A stretch of 64,000 bases of DNA from Marinomonas sp. CT5 (GTDB taxonomy: Bacteria > Pseudomonadota > Gammaproteobacteria > Pseudomonadales > Marinomonadaceae), in the NCBI RefSeq assembly GCF_018336975.1, contig NZ_CP025572.1, positions 768,572-832,571 of the forward strand, written 5' to 3'. A program made the position numbers and the translations under genes. The stretch's first letter is position 1. Each line of letters begins with the position of its first letter. Below the pieces are notes generated by a model. That model made no database searches, had not been told where the DNA came from, and saw only the letters and a list, made by a program, of their open reading frames with translations. Below are positions 16,751 to 25,415 of the stretch, piece after piece.

Positions 16751-18103
16751 ATGAATATTATCGCGTCTGATTCCTCTTCCTATAAAAGCCTAGCCAGCAT
16801 GTTAGAAGGCTATGATTGTCCAGCCATTTTAGTATCGGTGGATTATCGAATTCTTGCCATTAATCAGCACTATCGAGACGAATTTGGAGAAGTTCCTTTG
16901 CAGCAAAATAAACGCTGCTTTGAAGTCTCCCATGGTTATAGTGTTCCCTGTGATGAAGCGGGTGAGGATTGTCCTTTGTCAGCGACCTTGCAATCTGGCC
17001 GCAAAGAGCGAGTGCTGCATATCCATCAAACGCCCAGAGGCAAAGAGCATGTTGATGTGGAAATGTTGCCAATTCATGATGAACAAGGGCAACTGTTATT
17101 TTTTGTTGAATTATTACGCTCTGTGTCAGTTGCCAGTGTTCAAGACAGTAGTCAGAAATTAGTGGGGTCTAGTAAAGCGTTTAATGACATGTTGGAAAAG
17201 ATCACTCGTGTAAGCCACAGTGATGCGTCTGTTTTGTTGCTTGGAGAATCCGGCAGCGGTAAGGAGCTAGTCGCTCATGCACTTCACCAAGGTAGTCACA
17301 GAGCAAATAACTCAATGGTGACATTGGAGTGTGCAGGACTGACTGATTCTTTGTTTGAAAGCGAGTTGTTTGGGCATGTGAAAGGCTCTTTTACCGGTGC
17401 TCATAGTAATCGTGTTGGTTTAGTTGAGCTGGCTAATGGTGGTACGCTTTTTCTAGACGAAATCGGTGATGTGCCGCTCTCAATGCAAGTTAAGCTATTG
17501 CGACTCATTGAAACGGGGGCTTTTCGTCCGGTAGGTTCTTCAAGTGTGAAAAATACGAATTTCCGATTAGTCTGCGCGACTCATAAGAACCTTGCTCAAA
17601 TGGTGAAAACAGGTGAGTTTCGCCAAGATTTGTATTATCGGATTAATGTATTTCCTATCCATGTGCCTTCTTTGCGAGAACGACAAGACGATCTGGTTTT
17701 ACTTACTAACACTTTGTTAAAACGCATTAGTAAGCGTAAGGAGTACCATCTTACTGATTCAGCGATGCAAGTGTTAAAGCAATATAACTTCCCCGGTAAT
17801 ATTCGTGAATTGAGCAACATTCTTAATCGAGCAACTCTCTTAACAGATACGAACTTGATTGAACAAAACACGATTCAAGCATGTTTAGAGATTGATCGAG
17901 AGCTCGATCCTTTGGCGGAGACGGCATTCGCTCCACAATCATTCAATGTTACTCATTCGGGTGAAGACAAAGAATGGATGGATTTAAAAACCGCAGAAAA
18001 GCGTTATCTGTCAGAGCTTATGGCGTTTTATCAAGACGACAAAGAGCAAGTGGCTAAAATCGCAGGAATCAGTTTGAGGTCTTTATATCGGAAACTGGAG
18101 TAA
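16751..18103 (+). CDS. fisR: Sigma-54-dependent sulfane-sulfur sensor/activator FisR
   Basis: Enhancer-binding protein of about 450 aa from the ATG at 16751. An ATG at 16694 is in frame but lies upstream of the likely transcription start. The N-terminal PAS-like sensor domain (about 12-115) carries Cys56, Cys67 and Cys74. Their spacing (11 and 7) is the same as Cys53/Cys64/Cys71 of the characterised polysulfide sensor FisR of Cupriavidus. The AAA+ domain (about 135-370) has Walker A GESGSGKE, the sigma-54 contact motif GAFTGA in the form GSFTGAH, and Walker B GTLFLDEIGD. The C-terminus has a Fis-type helix-turn-helix (KEQVAKIAGISLRSLYRKL). It is divergent from the sulfide oxidation operon, its presumed target. 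Confidence 0.9.
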   Translation: MNIIASDSSSYKSLASMLEGYDCPAILVSVDYRILAINQHYRDEFGEVPLQQNKRCFEVSHGYSVPCDEAGEDCPLSATLQSGRKERVLHIHQTPRGKEHVDVEMLPIHDEQGQLLFFVELLRSVSVASVQDSSQKLVGSSKAFNDMLEKITRVSHSDASVLLLGESGSGKELVAHALHQGSHRANNSMVTLECAGLTDSLFESELFGHVKGSFTGAHSNRVGLVELANGGTLFLDEIGDVPLSMQVKLLRLIETGAFRPVGSSSVKNTNFRLVCATHKNLAQMVKTGEFRQDLYYRINVFPIHVPSLRERQDDLVLLTNTLLKRISKRKEYHLTDSAMQVLKQYNFPGNIRELSNILNRATLLTDTNLIEQNTIQACLEIDRELDPLAETAFAPQSFNVTHSGEDKEWMDLKTAEKRYLSELMAFYQDDKEQVAKIAGISLRSLYRKLE

Positions 18104-18118
18104 TTGTTTGTTTATGCC

Positions 18119-18163
18119 AAAAGTATCAAAAAGTATTTTGAATTGTTTTAAATAGATACTTTT
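18119..18163. promoter_or_regulatory. A+T-rich inverted repeat after fisR and before the PEBP gene
   Basis: AAAAGTATC at 18119-18127 is repeated inverted at 18155-18163 with 27 bases between; a partial direct copy (AAAAAGTAT) starts at 18129. It could be the fisR terminator or an operator for the downstream AraC-type regulator. Neither is proven. Confidence 0.35.
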
Positions 18164-18232
18164 AGTAGGGTTTGTGTTGTTGGGAGCTCTTACTATAACC
18201 ACTCTTAAGTTGGAAACAGTAAGGGGAACATA

Positions 18233-18766
18233 ATGAATAAAGAGTTTTTTGCTGCCGCGGCTTTGAGTAGCTTAGTATCTATGAGTGGCTATGCATTTGA
18301 GCTAACCAGCCAAGATATTCAAGAGGGGCAGAAAATACCGCAAGCCTTCGAGTTTGACGGTTTTGGTTGTTCAGGATTGAATAAATCTCCTCAACTTCAG
18401 TGGGTGGGTGCGCCAAAAGGCACAAAGAGTTTTGCTATTACTGTTTATGACCCAGATGCACCATCAGGCAGTGGCTGGTGGCATTGGTCAGCATTGAATA
18501 TACCTGCTTCGGTAACTTCTTTGCCTCAGGGAGCAGATTTAGCTAAGTTTGGTGCCACAGAGCTGAAATCTGATTACGGTATTGTTGGTTTTGGCGGCGT
18601 TTGCCCTCCTCAAGGAGATAATATGCATCGCTACCAATTTACTGTTTGGGCGTTGCCTGTGGAAAAGCTGGATTTAAGTGTCGATGCATCGGCCGCGTTA
18701 GCTGGTTTTACCGTTCGTAGCATGGCAATTGGTAAGGCAATGCTAATCGCGCCTTATAATCGTTAA
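18233..18766 (+). CDS. Secreted PEBP-family (YbhB/YbcL-like) protein
   Basis: Phosphatidylethanolamine-binding protein (Raf kinase inhibitor-like) fold, 177 aa, with a signal peptide ending near residue 22 (SGYA-FELT). Family motifs are DPDAPSGSGWWHWSALNIP near residues 80-98 and GGVCPPQGDNMHRYQFTVWAL near 123-143; the conserved His and Asp line the anion-binding pocket. Bacterial members have no well-established function. The AraC regulator gene follows by 19 bp, so the two form one operon. AAGGGGAA precedes the ATG. Confidence 0.85.
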   Translation: MNKEFFAAAALSSLVSMSGYAFELTSQDIQEGQKIPQAFEFDGFGCSGLNKSPQLQWVGAPKGTKSFAITVYDPDAPSGSGWWHWSALNIPASVTSLPQGADLAKFGATELKSDYGIVGFGGVCPPQGDNMHRYQFTVWALPVEKLDLSVDASAALAGFTVRSMAIGKAMLIAPYNR

Positions 18767-18785
18767 TTATCTACTAGGAGTAAAA

Positions 18786-19556
18786 ATGCGTCCCGCTTTT
18801 AAAGTCAGTCAAGTGTATGGATTGCAAACACAACGACTGCGCAATGTGGCCATTCTTACTCCTAGCCTTTTCAAAATTCGTTCAGGCCGAAAACGCTTAT
18901 TCTGGAATGAAGACGTTGTGGACTTTGATGCATCAACTATCTTGTTAACAAAAGCAGGACAAAAACTGACTTTTGAAAATGAGCCAACAAAAGAACGTTT
19001 TCTGTCCGTACAAATGAGCTTTATATTACCTCCACCTGAGTCAATGATACAGCTAAGCAAGTCTGTAAATGACGAGAAGTTGCCTCGTTTTAAACCCACC
19101 CATGGTTTAATGGCGAGTCTTGATTTTTTGCTGGAGTTAGACATAAATGAGTTGAGTGAGGCGGCACAAGCTTATTGGCTAAATGGCTTTTATCAACAGC
19201 TCGCTGAAGTAGGAAAGTTACACCTAATTTTTGACGGACATGCCGTTTCTTTTGAACAAAAAGTGACTGAGTTTTTACAACAAGCACCATGGGAGGATTA
19301 TCAATTGGAGCAAGTAGCTGAGCACTTTTTAATGAGCCGAGCGACTTTAATTCGTCGCTTGAAAGAAGACAATACGCAGTTTAGAACTCTGTTAACTCGA
19401 GTGCGAATGAACCATGCTATAAGTTTGATGCAACAAGGTCATCGGCAACAAATAGACATAGCGGTTCGGTGCGGTTACCAGTCTCAAGAGCGATTTAGTC
19501 AGCGTTTCTTTAAGTCGTTTGGCGTCACGCCAAGTGAATACATTAAGACGCTTTAA
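18786..19556 (+). CDS. AraC-family transcriptional regulator
   Basis: 256-aa regulator. The N-terminal part (about 1-150) is a cupin-like effector or dimer domain (SRGR-type opening LTPSLFKIRSGRKRLFWNEDVVDFDAS). The C-terminal AraC double helix-turn-helix is about 165-254: YQLEQVAEHFLMSRATLIRRLKEDNTQFRTLL and the second motif IDIAVRCGYQSQERFSQRFFKSFGVTPSEY. Translation starts 19 bp after the PEBP gene behind CTAGGAG. Likely autoregulation of the PEBP-AraC pair is inferred from co-location. Confidence 0.88.
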   Translation: MRPAFKVSQVYGLQTQRLRNVAILTPSLFKIRSGRKRLFWNEDVVDFDASTILLTKAGQKLTFENEPTKERFLSVQMSFILPPPESMIQLSKSVNDEKLPRFKPTHGLMASLDFLLELDINELSEAAQAYWLNGFYQQLAEVGKLHLIFDGHAVSFEQKVTEFLQQAPWEDYQLEQVAEHFLMSRATLIRRLKEDNTQFRTLLTRVRMNHAISLMQQGHRQQIDIAVRCGYQSQERFSQRFFKSFGVTPSEYIKTL

Positions 19557-19632
19557 CAGATCATTGTTCAATTCAAGACTGGTTTTTCTGTTTCTGCTTC
19601 GTTTGATTCTTTGTACTTAGTCTATTTTTAAG

Positions 19633-20775
19633 TTACCTCAGTTTTTTCTTGAAGCGTAATGACGCCATGATGATTCCGCCTACAGTGAACAATCCTAACC
19701 ATAATGCATCTTTACCCAATAAAAGTAGGCTGGCGTCGCGCAAGGCGATAGCGCGGATCATGCGCATGAAATGGGTGACGGGCAGGGCCTCGGCAATCCA
19801 TTGTGCAGCCACTGGCATAGCATCGTAAGGAAACATAAAGCCGGACAATAATATGGATGGCAGGAGAATAAAGATGGTCATTTGCATCGCCTGCAATTGC
19901 GTTTTGGCAATGGTTGATAGCACCAGTCCAAGGGTCAAGCTGGCAAAAATAAATAACATGGAACCGCCGATTAGTGACAGTAAATTGCCTTGTATTGGCA
20001 CTGAAAATACCCAATGACCCACACATAAAATAATGGCGACTTGTAATAGTCCGACCAGAACATAGGGGGCTATTTTTCCTATCATGAGTTCCATTGGTCG
20101 GACGGGTGTGGTGATGAGAAATTCCATATTGCCGTGCTCATGTTCCCGAACGATGGCGGCTGAAGTAAATAAAATCATTGTCATGGTGAGAATCACGGCC
20201 ACTAAACCAGGAACAATATTCACGACAGTTCTTTGTTCAGGGTTGAAGTATTGTACAACTTCGAAGCTCGGGGCGGTTCGTATTGCTGTATGGTTGCCCA
20301 CTTCATCTAAAGGCATATTGCGTAATGCTCTGATGGAGGAGGCTATGACGGTATCTGAGCCATCGACAATCCATTGGCCAATCGGCAGGGTGAGGGGGGA
20401 ATTTATCTGTTTATGATCGTAGTGTGGATGATTGAAGAGACGACGAGTCATATCCGCAGGTAAATAAAGAGCCGCTCTAATTTCGCCTTTGGTGATGGCA
20501 ATCTCGGCGTCTTTTATGGAACGATATCGAGCAATAAAGTCGACCGATTGTGTCGCTACAAGCGCTTGTTCGACAGCACGGCTTTCGGATGTCTGGCTAA
20601 GATCAACAAGGCCAACTGGAATGTGTCTGGCGTCGGTGTTAATTGCATAGCCAAACAGCATGAGCTGTACCAGTGGAATCATCACAATCATGCCGAAGGT
20701 CATTCTGTCGCGGGAAAGCTGTTTTAGCTCCTTAATGAAAATGGCATAGACTCTGATCCATATGCTAATCCCCAT
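19633..20775 (-). CDS. ABC-2 type transporter permease (YbhS/YhhJ-like)
   Basis: Membrane subunit of about 380 aa from the ATG at 20775. That start has a near-perfect ribosome-binding site (AGGAGG 8 bases upstream) and overlaps the ATPase gene by 11 bp. A longer frame begins at 20844. It has one N-terminal membrane segment (about 26-46), a large extracytoplasmic loop and five C-terminal segments, ending with the ABC-2 motif LPSILLSGFMFPYDAMP near residue 300. With the ATPase and HlyD protein it forms an efflux system of the YbhGFSR/YhiI type. Only one permease is present where two are usual, so it may act as a homodimer. Confidence 0.88.
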   Translation of the reverse strand: MGISIWIRVYAIFIKELKQLSRDRMTFGMIVMIPLVQLMLFGYAINTDARHIPVGLVDLSQTSESRAVEQALVATQSVDFIARYRSIKDAEIAITKGEIRAALYLPADMTRRLFNHPHYDHKQINSPLTLPIGQWIVDGSDTVIASSIRALRNMPLDEVGNHTAIRTAPSFEVVQYFNPEQRTVVNIVPGLVAVILTMTMILFTSAAIVREHEHGNMEFLITTPVRPMELMIGKIAPYVLVGLLQVAIILCVGHWVFSVPIQGNLLSLIGGSMLFIFASLTLGLVLSTIAKTQLQAMQMTIFILLPSILLSGFMFPYDAMPVAAQWIAEALPVTHFMRMIRAIALRDASLLLLGKDALWLGLFTVGGIIMASLRFKKKLR

Positions 20776-21706
20776 TGCGTCCTCCTGTGCAGGTGACAAA
20801 TACATCTTCAAGACTAGGGCGAGCCAATATGGTTTCTCTGCCATCGCTGAGTGTTGAGATGTAATCGAGAGGGTTCTGTACTTTTTTTTTCACTAGCACT
20901 CTGAGGTGAGATCCGATTTGTGCGGCTGAGAGTATGTCTTGGTGTTGACTCAGTGTTTGTTTGAGTTGTCTTAATTTGTTTCCGCTGACTTCCACCACAG
21001 TGGCTGGCATGGCGTCCATTAGTGCTTGAGGTGAGCCATCAGCGCGTTTATTACCTTCTTCCATGATTGCCAAAGCATGGCAACGTTCGGCTTCATCCAT
21101 GTAATGGGTGGACACTAGAATAGTGGTGCCAGCGGCGCAGAGGTCGAACAACCTTTCCCAGAATTCGCGACGGTTTTCTGGGTCGACGGCCGAGGTTGGC
21201 TCGTCGAGAAAGAGTAATTCTGGAGAATGTAACGTGGCGCAGGCCAGAGCGAGACGTTGTTTTTGACCACCACTCATAGAACCTGCAAATTGCTTGGTTT
21301 GTTTTTCCAAATCATACAGTGCGAGCAGTTCTTCGATCCGAGATTTTTTACGCTTTCCAGCAAAACCATAAATGGCACCAACAAAATTTAGATTTTCTCG
21401 CACGGTTAGGTTGTCGTATAAAGAGAATTTCTGTGTCATGTAGCCGATGCGTTTCTTCAGAGATTCTTCATGTCCTGATAATGACCGACCTAAAATACTG
21501 ACTTCGCCTTCGGTGGCTTCTAATAAGCCTGTTAGCAGTCGGATGCTGGTGGATTTTCCGCAACCATTGGGTCCAAGAAAGCCATAAATACTGCCTTTTG
21601 GGATGTTTAAATCGAGTTTGTTTACCGCAATATTATCGCCAAAGCGTTTGGTTAGCCCTTTGGCTTCAATGGCGTATTGTATTTTTTCGCAGTGGTCGAA
21701 AGTCAT
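20765..21706 (-). CDS. ABC exporter ATP-binding protein
   Basis: Single-domain ATPase of 313 aa. Walker A is GPNGCGKST near residue 43, the Q-loop lies in MTQKFSLYD, the signature is SGGQKQRLALA near 144-154 and Walker B is LLFLDEPTSAVDP. The C-terminal ~80 residues carry the extension seen in DrrA and YbhF-like exporters. Its ATG overlaps the stop of the HlyD-family gene by 4 bp. The exporter group is expected to expel drugs or toxic metabolites, but the substrate is unknown. Confidence 0.93.
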   Translation of the reverse strand: MTFDHCEKIQYAIEAKGLTKRFGDNIAVNKLDLNIPKGSIYGFLGPNGCGKSTSIRLLTGLLEATEGEVSILGRSLSGHEESLKKRIGYMTQKFSLYDNLTVRENLNFVGAIYGFAGKRKKSRIEELLALYDLEKQTKQFAGSMSGGQKQRLALACATLHSPELLFLDEPTSAVDPENRREFWERLFDLCAAGTTILVSTHYMDEAERCHALAIMEEGNKRADGSPQALMDAMPATVVEVSGNKLRQLKQTLSQHQDILSAAQIGSHLRVLVKKKVQNPLDYISTLSDGRETILARPSLEDVFVTCTGGRNGD

Positions 21707-22650
21707 GGTAAGCGTACCTCTACAGCTAATCCTGTAGGGAGTTTGTCGGCGTCAATAAGGTCGATATCAGTTAAGTACATAAGCCGAGCTCTATCTCGTT
21801 CGTTGAGCGCATAAAACGGTGTATAAGCTGGCTGTGAGCGAATATTTCGAACACGTCCTTGAATCGGAGAGTTGATATCATCGGCATAAACATCAATAGC
21901 ATCGCCTGCTTTTACCTTGGTGAGTGCGCTGGCAGGTAAATAGACTCTTGCATAAGGATGTCCAGAGGAAAGTAAACTGATGAGTTGTGTGCCAGCGCTG
22001 ACACGATCACCCATGTGCCAAGGCAGTGTGTCAATGGTACCGTCAAGCGGTGCTTTTATGGTGAGGTCTTCGCGAGCTTTGGTCTGCCAGGATAATGCGG
22101 CTTTTGCGGCTTGAACTTTCGCGTTGGATTGAGCTATATCTTCTTCTCTAGCGCCATTTTTTAGTTCTAGCCATTGGTCATGGGCTTGCTGTGCTTTGGC
22201 TTTACTGCTGTCTCTGGTGGCTTTGGCAGCATCAAAATCGGCTTTGCCGACCACTTTGCTTTTATAAAGCTGTTCGATACGTTGGTACTTTAATTCGGCT
22301 TCTTTACTAGCCGCTTGTGTGGCTTCTAACGCGGCTAATGAGGCGCTTAATTGTTCTGGTCGTGTGCCAGCCGTTAGCGCACTCAGTGCAGCATTGGCTT
22401 GATCAAGCTCTGCCCTGCGTTGCGCAATAAGCGCATCCGCACTGCGAGTGTCTAACTGTAACAGGGCATCGCCTTTGGCGACGCTTTGTCCTTCCTCGAC
22501 ATTCACCAACACAATTTGTTCTGAGGCAGGAGCTGACAAGATAATTCTATCGCGCTCGACATTCCCCATGGCATAAGTCGGTTCCTCCGATTGGCAAGCG
22601 GTCAGTAAAGTGAATAGCAGTGTGACTAGTAGAGTGTGATGCCGCTTCAT
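21703..22650 (-). CDS. HlyD-family periplasmic adaptor (YbhG/YhiI-like)
   Basis: Membrane-fusion adaptor of 315 aa. A lipoprotein-type signal is seen (LLFTLLTACQS, with lipobox LTAC and Cys19). Two biotinyl-lipoyl half domains flank a long alpha-helical hairpin (about residues 75-185, Ala/Lys/Glu-rich with ALxAL heptads). The C-terminal part is the beta-barrel (LTIKAPLDGTIDTLPWHMGDRVSAGT). It links the inner-membrane permease and ATPase to the outer membrane. Its start overlaps the TetR gene by 4 bp and its end overlaps the ATPase gene, so the four genes are one operon. Confidence 0.9.
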   Translation of the reverse strand: MKRHHTLLVTLLFTLLTACQSEEPTYAMGNVERDRIILSAPASEQIVLVNVEEGQSVAKGDALLQLDTRSADALIAQRRAELDQANAALSALTAGTRPEQLSASLAALEATQAASKEAELKYQRIEQLYKSKVVGKADFDAAKATRDSSKAKAQQAHDQWLELKNGAREEDIAQSNAKVQAAKAALSWQTKAREDLTIKAPLDGTIDTLPWHMGDRVSAGTQLISLLSSGHPYARVYLPASALTKVKAGDAIDVYADDINSPIQGRVRNIRSQPAYTPFYALNERDRARLMYLTDIDLIDADKLPTGLAVEVRLP

Positions 22651-23318
22651 TTTTGCTCACCTTTTGTCTGGTTAGGTTCTGATGGAGAAGTAAAAAAACC
22701 TTGTTCTAATAAAGTCTGATTGTGATCGGCAAGACTTAATAAACGGTCTTCTGTGAGTTCGATTCCAAGTTGTTGTTGAATATATTTGGGTGCCAGTATC
22801 GGGAAGACCATGAGACTGACAAAGCTGAGCCGAATCCATTCAGGGTTAAGATTGGGGTTAATTTGTTTTTGTTGTTCAAACACTTCGATCCATTTTTCAG
22901 AACGTTTTAGGATGTTACCGATGACGCCCGTTACAATGCTAAAAGCATCGGGATTATCTTGTTGGCTAAGGATGGGAAGAATCAGTTTTGGCAGCATGGG
23001 GTTCTTAGCAATCATGCGATAATACGTTTGCATAAGCAGTAATGGGTTTGGTGGAGTATTTGGATCTATGTCGGCTTGGAATTGTTTGATAACTGGCGCT
23101 AAGGTTTCTTCTATGATGGCTTCAAATAAGCCGGCTTTAGAACCGAAGTAATAACGAATCATGGCCGCATCAACTCCCGCTGAAAGCGCAATTTTTCGTG
23201 TCGAAACCTTGTCATAACCGTGCTCAGAGAAGCAACGTTTAGCCGCCGCAATCAAATTATTACGAGCACAGTTTTGCTGGTTTTCAGATTGCTTGGGGCG
23301 GCCTATTTGAGTTGTCAT
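22647..23318 (-). CDS. TetR-family repressor of the ABC exporter (CecR-like)
   Basis: 223 aa from the ATG at 23318, chosen because the TetR helix-turn-helix then begins at the normal place (NLIAAAKRCFSEHGYDKVSTRKIALSAGVDAAMIRYYFGSKAGLFEAII at about residues 20-70) and GGAA precedes it. A frame extends 27 codons further upstream without a good start. The C-terminal ligand domain is of the CecR/YbiH type. It is the first gene of the exporter operon, the usual arrangement for a repressor that senses the exported compound. Confidence 0.88.
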   Translation of the reverse strand: MTTQIGRPKQSENQQNCARNNLIAAAKRCFSEHGYDKVSTRKIALSAGVDAAMIRYYFGSKAGLFEAIIEETLAPVIKQFQADIDPNTPPNPLLLMQTYYRMIAKNPMLPKLILPILSQQDNPDAFSIVTGVIGNILKRSEKWIEVFEQQKQINPNLNPEWIRLSFVSLMVFPILAPKYIQQQLGIELTEDRLLSLADHNQTLLEQGFFTSPSEPNQTKGEQK

Positions 23319-23463
23319 TGCTAGTTCCAATTTGATTAATTCATCTAGTGATGAATATAGGCTATTCAGCTGTAATAAGTTACTAAGAAAATTCCTCAAA
23401 ATGATATTTAATGGGGGATTTCTTTAAAAATGTGGAAAGGTAATTTTTGTTTTTGCTTCAGGC

Positions 23464-23500
23464 AAAAAAAGAGATGAGTGGCTCGCTCATCTCTTTTTAT
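23464..23500. terminator. Bidirectional intrinsic terminator
   Basis: AAAAAGAGATGAG (23466-23478) pairs with 23486-23498 across a 7-nt loop. T-runs flank the stem on both strands. It lies 18 bp after the chemoreceptor stop at 23516 and separates it from the TetR operon. Confidence 0.9.
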
Positions 23501-23515
23501 TGGAGGGTGGGGTAA

Positions 23516-25138
23516 TCAAGCAAACTGGAATTGTTTGATTTTTTTACTTAACTCATCGGTCATTTTGGCAATCATGGTACTGCCATCAGACACTTGCTGC
23601 GAATCTTCTAATACTTTTTCAGAGACCTCACGAATGCCCATAATATTGTGGTTCATTTCTTCTGCCACTGCGCCTTGCTGTTCTGCCGCCGACGCGATTT
23701 GATGGCTGCGGGCGGATACGTCATCCACTTGGGCTAGCATATTTTTCAGGTTTTCAGCGGCATCATGCATTCTATCGGCACCACGCTCAGCTTGTTCAGT
23801 GCTGCTAGCCATTGACGTTGAGGCTTCTTTTGATTGGTGCTGTAGTTTTTCTATGATTGCGCGAATTTCGACCGTTGAACCTTGTGTTCGGCTAGCCAAT
23901 GAGCGAACCTCATCGGCCACAACGGCAAATCCTCGACCCAGCTCTCCAGCACGTGCCGCTTCGATTGCTGCATTTAAGGCAAGTAAATTTGTTTGTTCGG
24001 AAATATCACCAATTACACCTAAGACGGAGTCAATATCACCGGTTTGCTCAAGCAGTTTGATGATGACATCGTTAGCGCCTTCTATATTTTTGGTTAGGCT
24101 TTGGATGTCCTCATTGGTGGCGTCTAAGTCTTGGCTGCTTTGACGAGTAATGTTTTGTACGGTTTGCGTCGCATCTGCTGTGTCTTTGGCATGTTGCGCA
24201 ACGTCACGAATGGAATAAGACATCTCGTTCATTGCAGTAGCAAGCATTTCGACTTCTTGGAATTGGTGATCCATGCCTTGCTTAGTGTGCAGGCTGTTAC
24301 CTTGCATTTGCACACAAACGGCTTGCAGTTCAGTGACGGCATGGTCGACTTCTAGCAAGGTATCATTAAGTGATACTGATACATGGTTTGCCGCATTGGC
24401 TAATATGCCTATTTCGTCTTTACGTTGCATATTGAGCTGTTTGGTTAAGTCACCATCAGAGATATGTTGCAGGTGTTCTGTTACCGTTTTCAGTGGACGT
24501 GTGATATTACGCACAATGGTGACACTTACAATAAGAGCAAGAACGACTAGCATTATTTCGACAATGGCCGATTTTCGCGCCGCATGCCAGAAAGTCGCTT
24601 TTACATCACTGTATAGTACACCGCTGCCAATCACCCATCCCCATGGTTTGTAACCTTTTACGTAAGAGACTTTGTCTTCAGGTTGTGAAACTTGTGGCCC
24701 TTTATAGGCGTAATGTACATAACCTTCGCCGTGTTTTTTCACCACAGAAACCATTTCTTGCCAATGATGAAAACCGTTTACATCAGTGACATTTGACATG
24801 TCTTTGCCAGCATTTTGAGGTTTAAATGGGTGCATAAGTAGTTTGGCTTGCATGTCATTGACCCAGAAGTAACCATCTGAACCAAAGCGTAGTGCTGATA
24901 GTGCCGCTAGCGCGGATTTTTTGGCTTGAGCTTCACCAATAACATCGGCTTGGTCACCATAGTATTTTACTAGGGAGTAAGCGTTATCCACTTGCTCTTT
25001 GACTTGTTGTTGGCGTGAGTTTAGCAGCTCACTGTGTAGTTCACTGTAGGCGATAACGCTAAAAACAATGAGCAAGGTAACTAAGCTACTAATAAGCCCC
25101 CATAGTTTGTAGCTTACCTTTATTGAACTGAGCTTCAT
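23516..25138 (-). CDS. Methyl-accepting chemotaxis protein with periplasmic Cache domain
   Basis: 540-aa chemoreceptor. The first membrane segment is about 11-31. The periplasmic single-Cache domain is about 35-185 ([56 protein letters not shown]). The second membrane segment is about 188-208, followed by HAMP to about 262 ([25 protein letters not shown]). The signalling tip [34 protein letters not shown] is near 382-412. Single-Cache receptors of this form commonly bind carboxylates. It is a single gene and shares a divergent promoter region with the next chemoreceptor. Confidence 0.93.
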   Translation of the reverse strand: MKLSSIKVSYKLWGLISSLVTLLIVFSVIAYSELHSELLNSRQQQVKEQVDNAYSLVKYYGDQADVIGEAQAKKSALAALSALRFGSDGYFWVNDMQAKLLMHPFKPQNAGKDMSNVTDVNGFHHWQEMVSVVKKHGEGYVHYAYKGPQVSQPEDKVSYVKGYKPWGWVIGSGVLYSDVKATFWHAARKSAIVEIMLVVLALIVSVTIVRNITRPLKTVTEHLQHISDGDLTKQLNMQRKDEIGILANAANHVSVSLNDTLLEVDHAVTELQAVCVQMQGNSLHTKQGMDHQFQEVEMLATAMNEMSYSIRDVAQHAKDTADATQTVQNITRQSSQDLDATNEDIQSLTKNIEGANDVIIKLLEQTGDIDSVLGVIGDISEQTNLLALNAAIEAARAGELGRGFAVVADEVRSLASRTQGSTVEIRAIIEKLQHQSKEASTSMASSTEQAERGADRMHDAAENLKNMLAQVDDVSARSHQIASAAEQQGAVAEEMNHNIMGIREVSEKVLEDSQQVSDGSTMIAKMTDELSKKIKQFQFA

Positions 25139-25272
25139 GTGACATCCCTTCGTTATTTATGTGTATTTTATAAGTAAATATTATGGGCCCGAGGAATGCT
25201 GAATATTGTGATCAAAGTCAAGAAAACACTACTTAACATTTCTTTTGCTTAAATAATGTTCATTAGGTTCTA

Positions 25273-25289
25273 TGGCATTATTATTGCTT
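25273..25289 (+). promoter_or_regulatory. Sigma-54-like promoter upstream of the second chemoreceptor
   Basis: TGGCATT, 4 bases, TTGCT gives GG (25274-25275) and GC (25286-25287) with exactly 10 bases between. It matches the core consensus at nine key bases. Predicted start is about 25299. In sequence of this size about one such match could arise by chance, so the call rests on its position in front of a terminator-bearing leader. Confidence 0.5.
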
Positions 25290-25298
25290 TAATCTACT

Positions 25299-25391
25299 TT
25301 AGATACATCAAATCAGCGGGGCTTGCTCCTGCTAGGCAAAGGCGCCTGAATCTGCAGCAGTAATTTAGCAGCAGATTCAGGCGCCTTTTTT
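25299..25391 (+). ncRNA. Candidate small RNA or attenuator leader ending in a strong intrinsic terminator
   Basis: From the predicted start, about 93 nt hold two hairpins. One at 25314-25332 is a 6-7 bp G+C-rich stem with two G-U pairs. The second is an 18-bp perfect stem (25338-25355 with 25371-25388, 15-nt loop) followed by six Ts, a textbook terminator. No gene ends upstream on this strand, so it either makes a free small RNA or gates transcription into the chemoreceptor gene, whose ribosome-binding site (GGAGGT) begins only 12 nt later. Confidence 0.5.
25338..25391 (+). terminator. Strong intrinsic terminator in the leader of the second chemoreceptor
   Basis: An 18-bp uninterrupted stem rich in G+C at its base is followed by T6. 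The nearest upstream gene is transcribed away from it, so it terminates nothing encoded upstream as a protein. Confidence 0.85.
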
Positions 25392-25415
25392 GTACAGCAT
25401 TGGAGGTACAGGAAT

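Noticed and set aside
24273..24653. Open frames on the plus strand opposite the Cache-domain chemoreceptor
   Set aside because: They are antisense to a clear chemoreceptor gene, and no ribosome-binding site or family motif is visible.
25273..25391. ANTAR-type two-hairpin antitermination target in the chemoreceptor leader
   Set aside because: The first hairpin's loop does not fit the hexaloop with A1 and G4, and no ANTAR protein is encoded nearby.
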